From positions 124,001 to 188,000 of the forward strand of contig NZ_JAMGBA010000001.1 in NCBI RefSeq assembly GCF_023516455.1: DNA of 64,000 nt, written 5' to 3'. A program made the position numbers and the translations under genes. Positions 37,699 to 47,967 of this stretch are shown in pieces. The DNA is from Sphingomonas caseinilytica. Its GTDB lineage: Bacteria > Pseudomonadota > Alphaproteobacteria > Sphingomonadales > Sphingomonadaceae. How positions within the stretch are numbered: the stretch's first letter is position 1; each line of letters begins with the position of its first letter. The notes beneath the pieces are model-generated. The model did no database searches. It had not been told where the DNA came from and worked only from the letters and a program-made list of their open reading frames with translations.

Positions 37699-38999
37699 AG
37701 CGGCTTTCCCTGATCGCCACGGCACTGGCCGCAACCGCTTCGCCGCTCGCCGCGCAAACCTTTGCGATCTCCGGCGGCACCGTCGTGCTTGGCGATGGAT
37801 CGGAGCCGATCCAGAACGGAATGGTCGTAGTGCGCGACGGACGGATCGTCGCCGCGGGCGACATTCGAATGAAATTGCCGGCGGGCACGGAGGTAATCGA
37901 CGCCACCAACAAATGGGTGACGCCAGGCATCGTCGCGGGTTTCTCGCGACTTGGGCTGGCGGAAGTCGACCTTGGCGCTTCCGGGTCGGACGATACCGAG
38001 ACTGGAGGGAGCCCGTTCAGCGCTGCGATCGACGTGACGCCGGGCGTGAACCCCAAGGCATCAACCATCGCCGTCAGCCGGACCGATGGCGTGACGCGGG
38101 CGGTTGTCGCGCCGGTTGCTGCCAAGAGCATTTTCGCAGGGCAGGGCGCGATCATCGACACCGGCGACGACATGGACCCGATCGTCCGTGCGCGCGCCTT
38201 CCAGTTCGTCGAGCTGGGCGAGGGCGGTGCGGGCATCGCCGGCGGGTCCCGTACGGCCAGCTTCGCAATGTTCCGCAACGCGCTCCGGGAGGCGCGAGAC
38301 CTTCGGGGCCGCGTCGACAGCAATCGTCAGGACGATGTGCTTCTGACCCGTTTCGATGCCGCCGCGCTCGTGCCGGTAGTGCAGGGCAAGCAGCTGCTGC
38401 TGGTGCATGTCGAACGCTCCAAGGACATTTTGAATGTGCTGGACCTGCGGCAGGAGTTTCCCGGCCTCAAGATCGCTCTGGTGGGTGTGACCGAGGGCTG
38501 GCTGGTCGCCGACAAGCTTGCCTCGTCGGGGGTGTGGGTGATCGCTTCGGCGCTCAACGACCTTCCGTCGAGCTTCGAGCAGCTGGCGGCGACCCAGTCC
38601 AATGTCGGACGGATGCGGGCGGCTGGTGTCAATGTCGCGATCGGGATGATCGACGACAATGACACGCGCTATGCCCGCAATCAGCGGCAGTACGCCGGAA
38701 ATCTGGTTGCGCTCGGCAAGGTGCCGGGCGCGGCGGGTGTTTCCTGGAGCGACGCATTCGCGATGATTTCCTCACGGCCTGCAGAAGCGGTGGGCCTTGG
38801 TGGAGAATTTGGGAGCCTGGCCGCCGGGCGCCGCGGCGACGTCGTCGTGTGGGACGGCGATCCGCTGGAGCTGAATAGCGCGCCCGAGGCGGTGTGGATC
38901 GATGGCGTGCGCCAGCCGCTCGACAACCACCAGACCAAGCTTCGCGACCGCTACCGCTCGCTCGAGCGCCAGGCGCTTCCGGAGGCATATCGCAAGTGA
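37695..38999 (+). CDS. Amidohydrolase-fold protein lacking the HxH metal motif
   Basis: The 434-residue protein has a signal peptide (MKRLSLIATALAATASPLAAQ) and the beta-sandwich and C-terminal amidohydrolase signatures (ISGGTVVLGDGS, GSLAAGRRGDVVVWDGDPLE). At the place of PGxIDxHxH it reads PGIVAGFSR, so both metal-binding His residues are lost (Phe83 and Arg85). It is probably not a hydrolase on its own and may pair with the active homologue directly upstream. The GTG start overlaps the upstream stop by 4 bp; a longer frame upstream is a shadow. It ends overlapping the NnrU gene by 4 bp. Confidence 0.85.
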
Positions 39000-39679
39000 G
39001 CGGACTGGGCATGCTGGCGCTGGCTTCCGTGGCCTTCGTCGGCACCCACTTCCTTATGTCGCACCCGCTTCGCTCGCCGATGGTTTCTGCGCTGGGCGAG
39101 CGCGGCTTCGCAGGCGTCTATTCGCTAATCTCCCTGGTGCTATTCGGCTGGATGATCTGGGCCTATCCGGCGGCGACCGCCGAGGCGCCGCAGCCCTATT
39201 GGGACGCAGGGCGATGGGGCTATTCGATCGCGACCTTGCTGATGTGGCTCGGATCGGTGCTGTTCGTCGGCTCGCTGCGCCGCAATCCCGCACTGCCGAG
39301 GCCCGGCAAGGTGATCGAGCGGATCGACGAGCCCAACGGCGTCTTTTCGATCACGCGCCATCCGATGATGTGGGGCTTCGCGCTCTGGGCCGCGACCCAC
39401 GCAATCGTCAATCCGACCGCGGCCAGCCTGATCCTCTGCTTCGCGATCGCATTCCTCGCACTGGTCGGCGCCGCCCTGCAGGACGGCAAGAAGGACTGGC
39501 TGATGGGCGACGTCTGGCGCGACTATCGCTCGAAGACCAGTTTCGTCCCTTATGGCCGGGGATTGAAGTCGGCGGACGGGTTTGCGCTCGTCTTCGGGAC
39601 GGTCGTCTGGCTCGCGGCTACCTGGGCGCACGGTGCGCTGGGCGGAAGGCCCGCCGGCGTATGGGCCTTCCTCGGCTGA
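38996..39679 (+). CDS. NnrU-family membrane protein
   Basis: The 227-residue protein has five to six hydrophobic segments and the NnrU features [17 protein letters not shown] near the N terminus and [19 protein letters not shown] in the middle, where the paired His residues lie in or near the membrane. NnrU was named from a nitrogen-oxide reduction locus in Rhodobacter, but its action is not known, and relatives occur where no denitrification genes exist. The GTG start overlaps the preceding stop. No other denitrification gene is seen here. Confidence 0.85.
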   Translation: MSGLGMLALASVAFVGTHFLMSHPLRSPMVSALGERGFAGVYSLISLVLFGWMIWAYPAATAEAPQPYWDAGRWGYSIATLLMWLGSVLFVGSLRRNPALPRPGKVIERIDEPNGVFSITRHPMMWGFALWAATHAIVNPTAASLILCFAIAFLALVGAALQDGKKDWLMGDVWRDYRSKTSFVPYGRGLKSADGFALVFGTVVWLAATWAHGALGGRPAGVWAFLG

Positions 39680-39704
39680 GCCTTTTGGGACTAAGAGCCG
39701 GCTG

Positions 39705-41039
39705 ATGGGACGGAAATTCTTCGGTACTGACGGGATTCGCGGGCGCACCAACCAGGCGCCGATGACGGCCGATGTTGCGATGCAGGTCGGGCAGGCGGCG
39801 GGTACCTATTTCCTGCGCGGGGTCCATCGCCACCGGGTGGTGATCGGCAAGGATACGCGGCTTAGCGGCTATATGATGGAATCGGCGATGGTCGCGGGCT
39901 TTACGTCTGTGGGCATGGACGTCGTGTTGCTGGGCCCGATGCCGACGCCGGCCGTCGCGATGTTGACTCGCGACCTGCGCGCTGACCTGGGCGTGATGAT
40001 CTCGGCCAGCCACAATCCCTTTGCCGACAATGGCATCAAGCTGTTCGGTCCCGACGGCTACAAGCTCAGCGACAAGACGGAGATGGAGATCGAGCGGCTG
40101 ATGGAAGAGCCGGCGACCTTGATCGACGCCCCGAAGATCGGCCGGGCAAAGCGCATCGACGATGCACGCGGCCGCTATGTCCAGTTCGCCAAGTCGACCT
40201 TTCCGCATCACCTGCGCCTGGATGGGCTGAAGGTGGTGATCGATTGCGCCAATGGCGCTGCCTATCACGTTGCCCCGGACGCAATCTGGGAACTGGGCGC
40301 GGACGTTATTCCGCTGGGCACCAAGCCCGATGGCCTCAACATCAACGACAAATGCGGCTCGACCGCGCCGGAATTGTTGCGCGAAACCGTCGTCGCGTCG
40401 GGTGCCGATCTCGGCCTTGCGCTGGACGGCGACGCGGATCGCCTGATCGTGGTCGACGAGAAGGGGCAGGTGGTGGACGGCGATCAGCTGATGGGCCTGA
40501 TCGCGCTGTCGCAGCACCAGCATGGAACGCTCCGCGGCGGCGGCATCGTCTCGACTGTCATGTCCAACCTCGGCCTGGAGCGGAAGCTTGGCGAAGCGGG
40601 TCTCGACATGCACCGGTCTGCTGTCGGCGATCGCTATGTGCTGGAAGCGATGCGGGAAATGCGCCGGAATGTCGGCGGGGAACAATCCGGTCACATCATC
40701 CTGTCCGATCACGCAACCACCGGCGATGGCCTGATCGCCGGCCTGCAGATCCTCGCCGCATTGGTCGATAGCGGAAAGCCGGCCAGCGAGCTGCTGCATG
40801 TGTTCGAACCAGTCCCGCAATTGCTCAAGAATGTGCGGTTCAACGGCGGCGCGCCGCTTGAGCAGGACAAGGTCAAGGCGATCATCGCCGGTGCGGAAAG
40901 CGAACTTGGTGACCGTGGGCGCCTGGTCATCCGGAAATCCGGCACGGAACCGCTGATCCGGGTGATGGCCGAGGGCGACGATGCCGAAATGGTCGAACGG
41001 CTGGTCGACCGCATTTGCGAGGCGGTTGCGGCTGCTTAA
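39705..41039 (+). CDS. glmM: Phosphoglucosamine mutase
   Basis: GlmM converts glucosamine-6-phosphate to glucosamine-1-phosphate on the way to UDP-GlcNAc, so it feeds peptidoglycan and lipopolysaccharide synthesis. The 444-residue protein starts with [10 protein letters not shown], has the phosphoserine loop MISASHNPF (Ser102), the metal loop DGDADR, the GEQSGHIIL sugar loop and [12 protein letters not shown] phosphate loop. The ATG at 39705 lies 25 bp after the NnrU stop; the frame is open upstream but lacks homology. Confidence 0.97.
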   Translation: MGRKFFGTDGIRGRTNQAPMTADVAMQVGQAAGTYFLRGVHRHRVVIGKDTRLSGYMMESAMVAGFTSVGMDVVLLGPMPTPAVAMLTRDLRADLGVMISASHNPFADNGIKLFGPDGYKLSDKTEMEIERLMEEPATLIDAPKIGRAKRIDDARGRYVQFAKSTFPHHLRLDGLKVVIDCANGAAYHVAPDAIWELGADVIPLGTKPDGLNINDKCGSTAPELLRETVVASGADLGLALDGDADRLIVVDEKGQVVDGDQLMGLIALSQHQHGTLRGGGIVSTVMSNLGLERKLGEAGLDMHRSAVGDRYVLEAMREMRRNVGGEQSGHIILSDHATTGDGLIAGLQILAALVDSGKPASELLHVFEPVPQLLKNVRFNGGAPLEQDKVKAIIAGAESELGDRGRLVIRKSGTEPLIRVMAEGDDAEMVERLVDRICEAVAAA

Positions 41040-41063
41040 CGATTTGGGTCTATTGGCCGACAC

Positions 41064-42233
41064 ATGACTTCGAAGCCTCCGCGAATCCTCATCATCGCCG
41101 GATCCGATTCCGGTGGCGGAGCGGGTATTCAGGCCGACATCAAAACGGTGACGATGCTGGGTGGGCACGCCATGACCGCCATCACGGCAGTCACCGCGCA
41201 GAATACGCAAGGCGTCACCGCCGTGCATGCCGTTCCGACCGAGATCGTGCTCGCCCAGATCGATGCGGTGATCGAGGACATTGGCGTCGATGCGGTCAAG
41301 ATCGGGATGATCGGATCATCCTTTACCGCGATGCACATCGCCGAGCGCCTCCAGAAGCTGGAAGGCATTCCGGTGGTGTTCGACCCGGTCATGGTTGCGA
41401 CTAGCGGTGCGACATTGGCGGACGACGCGACGGTGGCGGCGTTCGGCAGGTTGATGGACGTCGCGATGATCGCAACGCCGAACCTGCCGGAGCTCAAGCG
41501 GCTGACCGGCGAAGAAGATGAGGTGGCCGGTGCGCTGAAGCTGGTTTCCGACCACCGCTGCGCGGTCCTCATCAAGGGCGGCCATGAGGAGGGCGATGCC
41601 CTGGCCGACGCCCTCATCGAAGAAGATAATATGACGAGCTGGCAGGGCCAGCGGATCGACACCAACTCGACGCACGGCACGGGCTGCACGCTGGCTAGCG
41701 GAATCGCCTTCTATCTGGGGGCGGGACTTGGCCTGGCCCAGGCGGTCGAGCGGGCGCGTCTGTTCGTGCGCATGGCGCTCCACGAAGCGCCGGGCCTGGG
41801 GCAGGGCCATGGGCCGCTCGGCCAGCAGAATGTGCGGATGGATACGGGGCTCGGCCTCCGCCTCAACCAGGTGACCGTCACCGGCAAAGACTATGCCAAG
41901 ATGGTCGACTTCTACCGCAAGCTCGGCCTCAAGCAGATCGTCGGCAGCCCGGAAAATCAATATGCGCGGTTCGAAGTGGGCGGGACGACATTCTCGATCC
42001 AGTGCGATCCCGAAGCGGAGATTGGCGAAACGGTCGCGGTCTATTTCGAGTGCGATGATCTCGACGAACGGGTCGAACGGCTGGCCCGCCAGGGCATTCC
42101 GTTTGAGCATGGCCCGCGCAATCAGCCATGGATGTGGCGAGAAGCGCGGCTTCGCGATCCGTCGGGCAATACTGTCTTCTTCTATCGCGCTGGCGAGGCG
42201 CGGCGGTTCCCGCCGTGGCGGATGGAGGAGTAA
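41064..42233 (+). CDS. thiD: HMP/HMP-P kinase (ThiD) fused to a VOC/glyoxalase domain
   Basis: Residues 1 to about 262 are a ThiD kinase: IIAGSDSGGGAGIQADIKT at the start, DPVMVATSGATL, TPNLPELKRL, and the ATP-site THGTGCTLASGIA. ThiD phosphorylates hydroxymethylpyrimidine twice for thiamine synthesis. A second domain of about 120 residues follows without a break: LRLNQVTVTGKDYAKMVDFYRKLGL, FSIQCDPE and RLRDPSGNTVFFY are typical of the VOC (glyoxalase/bleomycin resistance) fold. A normal ThiD ends near 265, so this is a fusion. Whether the VOC domain acts on a pyrimidine or guards against a reactive aldehyde is unknown. Confidence 0.9.
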   Translation: MTSKPPRILIIAGSDSGGGAGIQADIKTVTMLGGHAMTAITAVTAQNTQGVTAVHAVPTEIVLAQIDAVIEDIGVDAVKIGMIGSSFTAMHIAERLQKLEGIPVVFDPVMVATSGATLADDATVAAFGRLMDVAMIATPNLPELKRLTGEEDEVAGALKLVSDHRCAVLIKGGHEEGDALADALIEEDNMTSWQGQRIDTNSTHGTGCTLASGIAFYLGAGLGLAQAVERARLFVRMALHEAPGLGQGHGPLGQQNVRMDTGLGLRLNQVTVTGKDYAKMVDFYRKLGLKQIVGSPENQYARFEVGGTTFSIQCDPEAEIGETVAVYFECDDLDERVERLARQGIPFEHGPRNQPWMWREARLRDPSGNTVFFYRAGEARRFPPWRMEE

Positions 42234-42237
42234 GTCT

Positions 42238-42306
42238 CGTCATTGCGAGCGAAGCGAAGCAATCCAGTCTGGATTGCCGCGTCGCCTTCGGCTCCTCGCA
42301 ATGACG
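42238..42306. repeat. Palindromic dispersed repeat, copy 2
   Basis: It starts CGTCATTGCGAGCG and ends CCTCGCAATGACG, with AATCCAGTCTGGATT at its core, and matches the copies at 33863 and 44333 in ends and core. It lies directly after the ThiD fusion stop, so it probably also marks the 3' end of that transcript. Confidence 0.88.
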
Positions 42307-42376
42307 GGATATTGATCCACAGAAATTTCGTTTCGTGGCTTCCACTTAGATCATCCCGCCAATATCGTCGGCGACC

Positions 42377-42997
42377 GTGGCACGGCCCTGTTTCAAGCTT
42401 GAACTTCCCTATCCGCAGCCCCTGGCCGGGGTCGATGAGGCGGGTTGTGCGCCGCTGGCAGGTCCGGTGGTCGCCGCCGCGGTCGTGCTGGATCGGGAGA
42501 AGTTTCCGCGCGGCATCGACGATTCCAAGAAGCTGGATCTCGACACGCGCGAAGCAATCTACGGCCGACTGCAGAAGGTCGCGCGGATCGGCGTGGGAAT
42601 GGCTTCGGTCGAGGAGATCGACCAGATCAACATCTATTGGGCGCGCATGCTGGCGATGACGCGGGCGGTCGAGGCGCTAGGTATCGAGCCGGCCTGGATC
42701 CTGGTTGACGGCAATGCCACGCCCCGCTGGGAGCGCCCATCCAAGGCGGTCATTGCCGGGGACGCCAAGTGCCGGTCGATCGCGGCCGCCTCCATCGTCG
42801 CCAAGGTGACGCGCGACCGGATCATGGCCGAACATGCCGAAACCTATCCCGGCTATGGCTGGGAGACCAACCGCGGTTATCCGACCCCGGAGCATATCCG
42901 TGCGCTGGATACTCTGGGCCTGACGCCGCTTCACCGGCGCAGCTTCGCTCCGGTTCGGGAGCGGATGGCGCAAGTCATGGTGCTTCCCGCCGAATAA
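42377..42997 (+). CDS. rnhB: Ribonuclease HII with altered GRG motif
   Basis: RNase HII cuts RNA at RNA-DNA junctions and misincorporated ribonucleotides. The 206-residue protein has AGVDEAG with the catalytic Asp20 and Glu21, DSKKLD, WILVDGNATPRW, GDAKCRSIAAASIVAKVTRDRIM and the C-terminal HRRSF block, so catalytic residues seem present. Where most enzymes read GRG after DEA or DEV, this one reads Gly-Cys-Ala (Cys24, Ala25), so the junction-sensing Arg is replaced. The GTG start has a weak ribosome site; an out-of-frame ORF covers its beginning. Confidence 0.93.
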   Translation: MARPCFKLELPYPQPLAGVDEAGCAPLAGPVVAAAVVLDREKFPRGIDDSKKLDLDTREAIYGRLQKVARIGVGMASVEEIDQINIYWARMLAMTRAVEALGIEPAWILVDGNATPRWERPSKAVIAGDAKCRSIAAASIVAKVTRDRIMAEHAETYPGYGWETNRGYPTPEHIRALDTLGLTPLHRRSFAPVRERMAQVMVLPAE

Positions 42998-43007
42998 TTT
43001 CGTGCCC

Positions 43008-44331
<1,324 letters not shown>

Positions 44332-44332
44332 T

Positions 44333-44399
44333 CGTCATTGCGAGGAGCGTAGCGACGCGGCAATCCAGTCTGGATTGCTTCGCTGCGCTCGCAATGACG
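44333..44399. repeat. Palindromic dispersed repeat, copy 3
   Basis: CGTCATTGCGAGG at one end pairs with CTCGCAATGACG at the other, and GCAATCCAGTCTGGATTGC is the core. The core matches copy 2 exactly in AATCCAGTCTGGATTG. It sits 2 bp after the ccrM stop, in the 79-bp gap before folP, and can form a long hairpin in RNA. Confidence 0.88.
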
Positions 44400-44410
44400 G
44401 AAGGACTTGA

Positions 44411-45487
44411 ATGACCCGCACGCTCATCCGGCCCACGGGCTTCGTCGATTCTCCTTTCGGCCATGACGGCAAAGTCGCGCGGCTTGCCGGTGGCTTGAAC
44501 TGGTTCGGCCTGGTCGAGCTTCTCCGGATCGATGGCAATCGCCGCACGGCAGGTGAGATCGTCCCAGTCGCAGGCATCGAAGATCGCTTCGACGCGGCAA
44601 TGGCAGCCGACTGGGCGCGGATCACCGGTCAGCGAAAAGCGCTGCAGATGGGCGAGCGGACGATCCGCCTGGACCAGCCGCAGGTGATGGGCATCGTCAA
44701 TGCGACGCCCGACAGCTTTTCCGACGGGGGAGCCTATGCCGACGCGTCCGGTGCAGCCGATGCTGGAGCAGTAATGGCGGCCGCAGGTGCGGCGATCATC
44801 GACATCGGCGGAGAGTCCACCCGGCCCGGCGCGACTACCGTGTGGGAAAATGACGAGATCGAACGAGTTCTTCCGATCGTCCAGCGACTGGCAGCGGGCG
44901 GTCATGCCGTTTCGATCGATACGCGTAAGTCTGGCGTGATGAGCGCTGCGCTGGGGGCGGGGGCCAAGCTGGTCAATGACGTATCCGCGCTAACCTGGGA
45001 CCCGCAGTCGGCGAAGGTCGTCGCGGAGGCGGGCGCTCCGGTCGTGCTGATGCATCACCAGGGCGATCCCACAACGATGCAGGACGCGCCGCGCTATGAC
45101 GATGCGCTGGTCGAGGTGTTTCTGTGGCTGGAGGAACGGATTGCTGCCGCGGAGGAAACGGGGATTCCGCGCGACAGGATCCTGGTCGACCCGGGAATCG
45201 GATTCGGAAAGACCGTCGCCCACAATCTGGAGCTGATGAACGGGCTGGCGCTGCTGCATGGCCTCGGCTGCCCGATCGTCCTCGGCGCAAGCCGCAAGAG
45301 GATGATCGGCGCGCTTGCCAATGAGGCGCCGGCGGACAAAAGATTGCCGGGAAGCCTGGCTCTCGCGCTCAAGGGGGTGGAGCAAGGCGCGCAGATCCTC
45401 CGGGTGCATGACATTCCCGAAACGGTGCAGGCACTGAAAGTCTGGCGCGGCCTCAGGGATGCCGCGCTGACGCCGAAGTCCGTCTAA
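44411..45487 (+). CDS. folP: Dihydropteroate synthase with N-terminal extension
   Basis: FolP joins pterin pyrophosphate and p-aminobenzoate in folate synthesis. The C-terminal 265 residues have the DHPS blocks VMGIVNATPDSFSDGG, DIGGESTRPGA, SIDTRKSGVM, ILVDPGIGFGKT, and GASRKRMIG. Ahead of this lie about 90 residues (RPTGFVDSPFGHDGKVARLAGGLNWFGLVEL) that most FolP lack; relatives in sphingomonads and other alphaproteobacteria may share it, but I cannot verify that. Ends convergently with an SDR gene, overlapping by 4 bp. Confidence 0.93.
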   Translation: MTRTLIRPTGFVDSPFGHDGKVARLAGGLNWFGLVELLRIDGNRRTAGEIVPVAGIEDRFDAAMAADWARITGQRKALQMGERTIRLDQPQVMGIVNATPDSFSDGGAYADASGAADAGAVMAAAGAAIIDIGGESTRPGATTVWENDEIERVLPIVQRLAAGGHAVSIDTRKSGVMSAALGAGAKLVNDVSALTWDPQSAKVVAEAGAPVVLMHHQGDPTTMQDAPRYDDALVEVFLWLEERIAAAEETGIPRDRILVDPGIGFGKTVAHNLELMNGLALLHGLGCPIVLGASRKRMIGALANEAPADKRLPGSLALALKGVEQGAQILRVHDIPETVQALKVWRGLRDAALTPKSV

Positions 45488-46230
45488 AGTGAGTAGCCGC
45501 CGTCGCTGGTGAGGACGGTGCCGGTCATCGTCGCGGCATCATCTGACAGCAGGAATGCGATTTGCGCGGCAATTTCGTCGGCACTGGCATAACGGCCTAA
45601 AGGCGTTGCCATCTTCGCCATGGCGCTGATCGCGGCTTCGCGGCTGCCCTCACTGGCGACGAGCTGTTCAAAGAAGGGCATGTCGTCCCAGATCGGCGTG
45701 TCGACACCGCCGGGTGCGATCGCATTGACGCGAATGCCGTCTGGCGCGACTTCCTTGGCGGCGACTTTCGCCAACTGCAGGACCGCAGCCTTCGATGCGC
45801 CATAGGCTGCCACGCCGGCTTCCGCCTTCATTCCGGAGATGGAGCCGGTGATGACGATGGAACGTGGGCCGCTGCTGGCCTTGATCGCTCGTAGCGCGGC
45901 CCGCAGCGTCAGGAACGCTCCGTCGAGATTGACCGACATCACGCGGCGCCACTCGTCGAATTCGAGCGCCTCGATCGGCCCGCCGCTGGAGACGCCGGCA
46001 TTGACGACTGCGTGTGTCAGGCCGGCCAGCGCGGACTGGTTTGCGGACCAGAAGCTTTCGTCGGAGACGCTGCCCCGCAGTCGCTGAACTGGTGAATGTT
46101 GGGACGCGACATCCGCATGATCTGCCAAGTCGACGAGGACCAGATCATAGCCCTTGGCGGCAAACAGATCGGCGACGGCACGGCCAATGCCGGATGCGGC
46201 GCCGGTGATGAGGATTTTGGGCTGCGGCAT
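45484..46230 (-). CDS. Short-chain dehydrogenase/reductase
   Basis: The 248-residue classical SDR has the TGAASGIG cofactor loop, VNAGVSSGGP in place of NNAG, a catalytic Ser in TGSISG, and YGASK with Tyr and Lys, ending PxGGxD-type APGGVDTP and LTSDGGYSL. Asp in LVDLAD after beta-2 suggests NAD rather than NADP. The substrate is unknown. It lies 19 bp after the NtrC-like gene on the same strand, so it may be its operon partner. A start 9 bp upstream is possible. Confidence 0.88.
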   Translation of the reverse strand: MPQPKILITGAASGIGRAVADLFAAKGYDLVLVDLADHADVASQHSPVQRLRGSVSDESFWSANQSALAGLTHAVVNAGVSSGGPIEALEFDEWRRVMSVNLDGAFLTLRAALRAIKASSGPRSIVITGSISGMKAEAGVAAYGASKAAVLQLAKVAAKEVAPDGIRVNAIAPGGVDTPIWDDMPFFEQLVASEGSREAAISAMAKMATPLGRYASADEIAAQIAFLLSDDAATMTGTVLTSDGGYSL

Positions 46231-46249
46231 AAGCCGCAACTAGACCGGC

Positions 46250-47689
46250 TCAGGCGGCGGTGTCGATCCCGAGCTCGCCAAGCTTGCGGTAGAGAGTCGA
46301 CCGGCCGATCCCGAGGCGGCGAGCGACTTCCGTCATGCGTCCGCGATAATGGCCGATCGCCAGCCGGATGATATCCGCCTCGATTTCCTCGAGACTGCGG
46401 AGGTGGCCATCCTGGCGATATAAAGTGACGCCGGGCGCGCCGGCCATCGCCGCGTCTGTCGATAGCTTGCCGATGTCCGGCGAAGCATCGCTGCGACGGC
46501 CTGAAAAACGCGACTGGATGGCGATGTGCGGGAATTCATTGGCCGTCAGCGAATTGCCATCGCTCTGGAGCGCGGCTCGGAACAGCACGCCGGCCAGCTG
46601 GCGGACGTTGCCCGGCCAGCCGTAGCGCATGAGGATTGCGAGCGCGTCATTGCCGATCGAAAGGGGGCGCATGCCCGGCTCTTCGGCGAAGCGTCCCAAC
46701 AGGTGGCGGGCCAGCGTTGGAATATCCCCGCTACGCTCCCGCAGAGGCGGCAGGGTGACCGTGGTCGCGGAAATGCGCTCGGCCAGGCTCGGTAGGAAAT
46801 CGCCTGGCAGGGGACGGCTGGACGTCGCGATCAGGCGAATATCGACGGAATTGGAACCATTGCATCCGACCGGGCGAACTTCGCCGGTCGCCAGGACGCG
46901 GTCGAGCTTCTCCTGCGTTTCCTGAGGCAGCGATCCCACCTCGTCGAGCAGCAAGGTTCCGCCGTCCGCTTCCACAATACGGCCGACACGCTCCGCGAAG
47001 GCGCCCGGGAAAGCGCCCGGCATATGGCCGAACAGCTCGCTGTCGATGATGTTGGCGGCGACCGACTTGCAGTCGACCTTCACGATCTGATTCTTGGCGC
47101 GAAGGCTTGCGTGATGGATCGATCGGGCAAAGGTTTCCTTGCCCGAACCGGGCTCGCCGACGATGAGGATCGGAAGGCGGTTGCGGGCCGCCTTGGCCGC
47201 AACGGCCAGTGCCGCGCGGAAGGCCGGAGCCGAGCCTACCAGCTGGTCCAGCATCAGTTCCGGAGCGATCTTTTCGGAAATGGGCGCAAGCTCGCCGGCG
47301 GCGCGGCGGCGATCGGCGTGGGCAGCCAGCGCATCGAGCAGCCGTTCCGGAGCGACCGGCTTGGCCAGGAAATCGGACGCACCCGCACGCATCGCATCGA
47401 CCGCCTGCGCGATCGAGCCGGCGTCGGCCAGTGCAATAATCGGCAATGTGGAACGGCAACGGCGCAGCGCCGCAATCAGGGCAGGGCCGTTCTCGGCATC
47501 CCAGCTCGACAGCACAGCGGCGCGGACCTCGCGGCCATGCGGGCCTTGCAGGATGGCCGCAGCCGTCTCGTCGCATGATGCGCCGACCGTGCTCCAGCCG
47601 GCGCGCGAGGCGATCGCGGAGAGCTGCCTCCGCTCATTGGCATCGGCATCGATCAGGAGCAGCGAGCGTAGGACGACTTCTTCGCGCAT
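46250..47689 (-). CDS. Atypical NtrC-family regulator (degenerate receiver, GAFPGA)
   Basis: The 479-residue protein has three domains. The N-terminal receiver-like domain (1-125) keeps LIDAD and Lys110, but the phospho-acceptor region reads AAVLSSWDA, with Ser instead of Asp at the strand end. The AAA+ domain has Walker A GEPGSGKE (178-185), Walker B LLLDE (246-250), and the sigma-54 contact loop reads GAFPGA (225-230) instead of GAFTGA. The C-terminal Fis-type helix-turn-helix is VARRLGIGRSTLYRKLGELGI. Thr-to-Pro in the loop should hinder contact with sigma-54, so it may regulate without it. It is divergent from the aa3-oxidase subunit IV gene. Confidence 0.88.
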   Translation of the reverse strand: MREEVVLRSLLLIDADANERRQLSAIASRAGWSTVGASCDETAAAILQGPHGREVRAAVLSSWDAENGPALIAALRRCRSTLPIIALADAGSIAQAVDAMRAGASDFLAKPVAPERLLDALAAHADRRRAAGELAPISEKIAPELMLDQLVGSAPAFRAALAVAAKAARNRLPILIVGEPGSGKETFARSIHHASLRAKNQIVKVDCKSVAANIIDSELFGHMPGAFPGAFAERVGRIVEADGGTLLLDEVGSLPQETQEKLDRVLATGEVRPVGCNGSNSVDIRLIATSSRPLPGDFLPSLAERISATTVTLPPLRERSGDIPTLARHLLGRFAEEPGMRPLSIGNDALAILMRYGWPGNVRQLAGVLFRAALQSDGNSLTANEFPHIAIQSRFSGRRSDASPDIGKLSTDAAMAGAPGVTLYRQDGHLRSLEEIEADIIRLAIGHYRGRMTEVARRLGIGRSTLYRKLGELGIDTAA

Positions 47690-47808
47690 GCGTAACTTTT
47701 AGCGCAAATGGGTAAAGCTCCCCTTAAAGCTTCGCAAAAAGCTGCTTGGGCGTCGGCGGCGGGCTTGTTAAGACCGCCCCAACCAGAAGTTGAACGGGGA
47801 ATATCGTA
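47690..47808. promoter_or_regulatory. Divergent promoter region between NtrC-like gene and oxidase subunit IV gene
   Basis: These 119 bp lie between divergent genes, so at least one promoter on each strand is expected. There are AT-rich runs (GCAAATGGG... and CTTAAAGCTTCGCAAAAAGC), but no clear sigma-54 -24/-12 pair (GG-N10-GC) was recognised. Just ahead of the small oxidase gene GAACGGGGAAT can serve as its ribosome site. Confidence 0.4.
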
Positions 47809-47958
47809 ATGGCTGACAACAAGGTTCATCCGACCGCCACCGAAATGGATTATCCGGCGCATCACCGGAACTACGCCGGTTTCATCACTCTGTTGAAATA
47901 CGGCATTATTGCCAGTGCGATCGTTACCGCGATCGTCATCTACACGATTTCGAACTAG
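47809..47958 (+). CDS. aa3-type cytochrome c oxidase subunit IV
   Basis: The 49-residue protein has the conserved N-terminal block with MDYPAHHRNYAGFITLLKYG and one membrane helix (about 27-47). It matches the small subunit IV of alphaproteobacterial aa3 oxidase, which packs against the core subunits. A GGGGA ribosome site precedes the ATG. It is only 9 bp before pntA1, so the two are probably co-transcribed, and the remaining oxidase genes must lie elsewhere. Confidence 0.9.
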   Translation: MADNKVHPTATEMDYPAHHRNYAGFITLLKYGIIASAIVTAIVIYTISN

Positions 47959-47967
47959 GGCCCCGGC

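Noticed and set aside
38996-39679. Nitric-oxide or denitrification locus from the NnrU protein
   Set aside because: No nitrite, nitric-oxide or nitrous-oxide reductase gene lies near, and NnrU-like proteins are common without denitrification.
39618-41228. Long open frame of 536 codons on the minus strand
   Set aside because: It is antisense to glmM and thiD, with no recognisable motif and His/Arg-rich composition.
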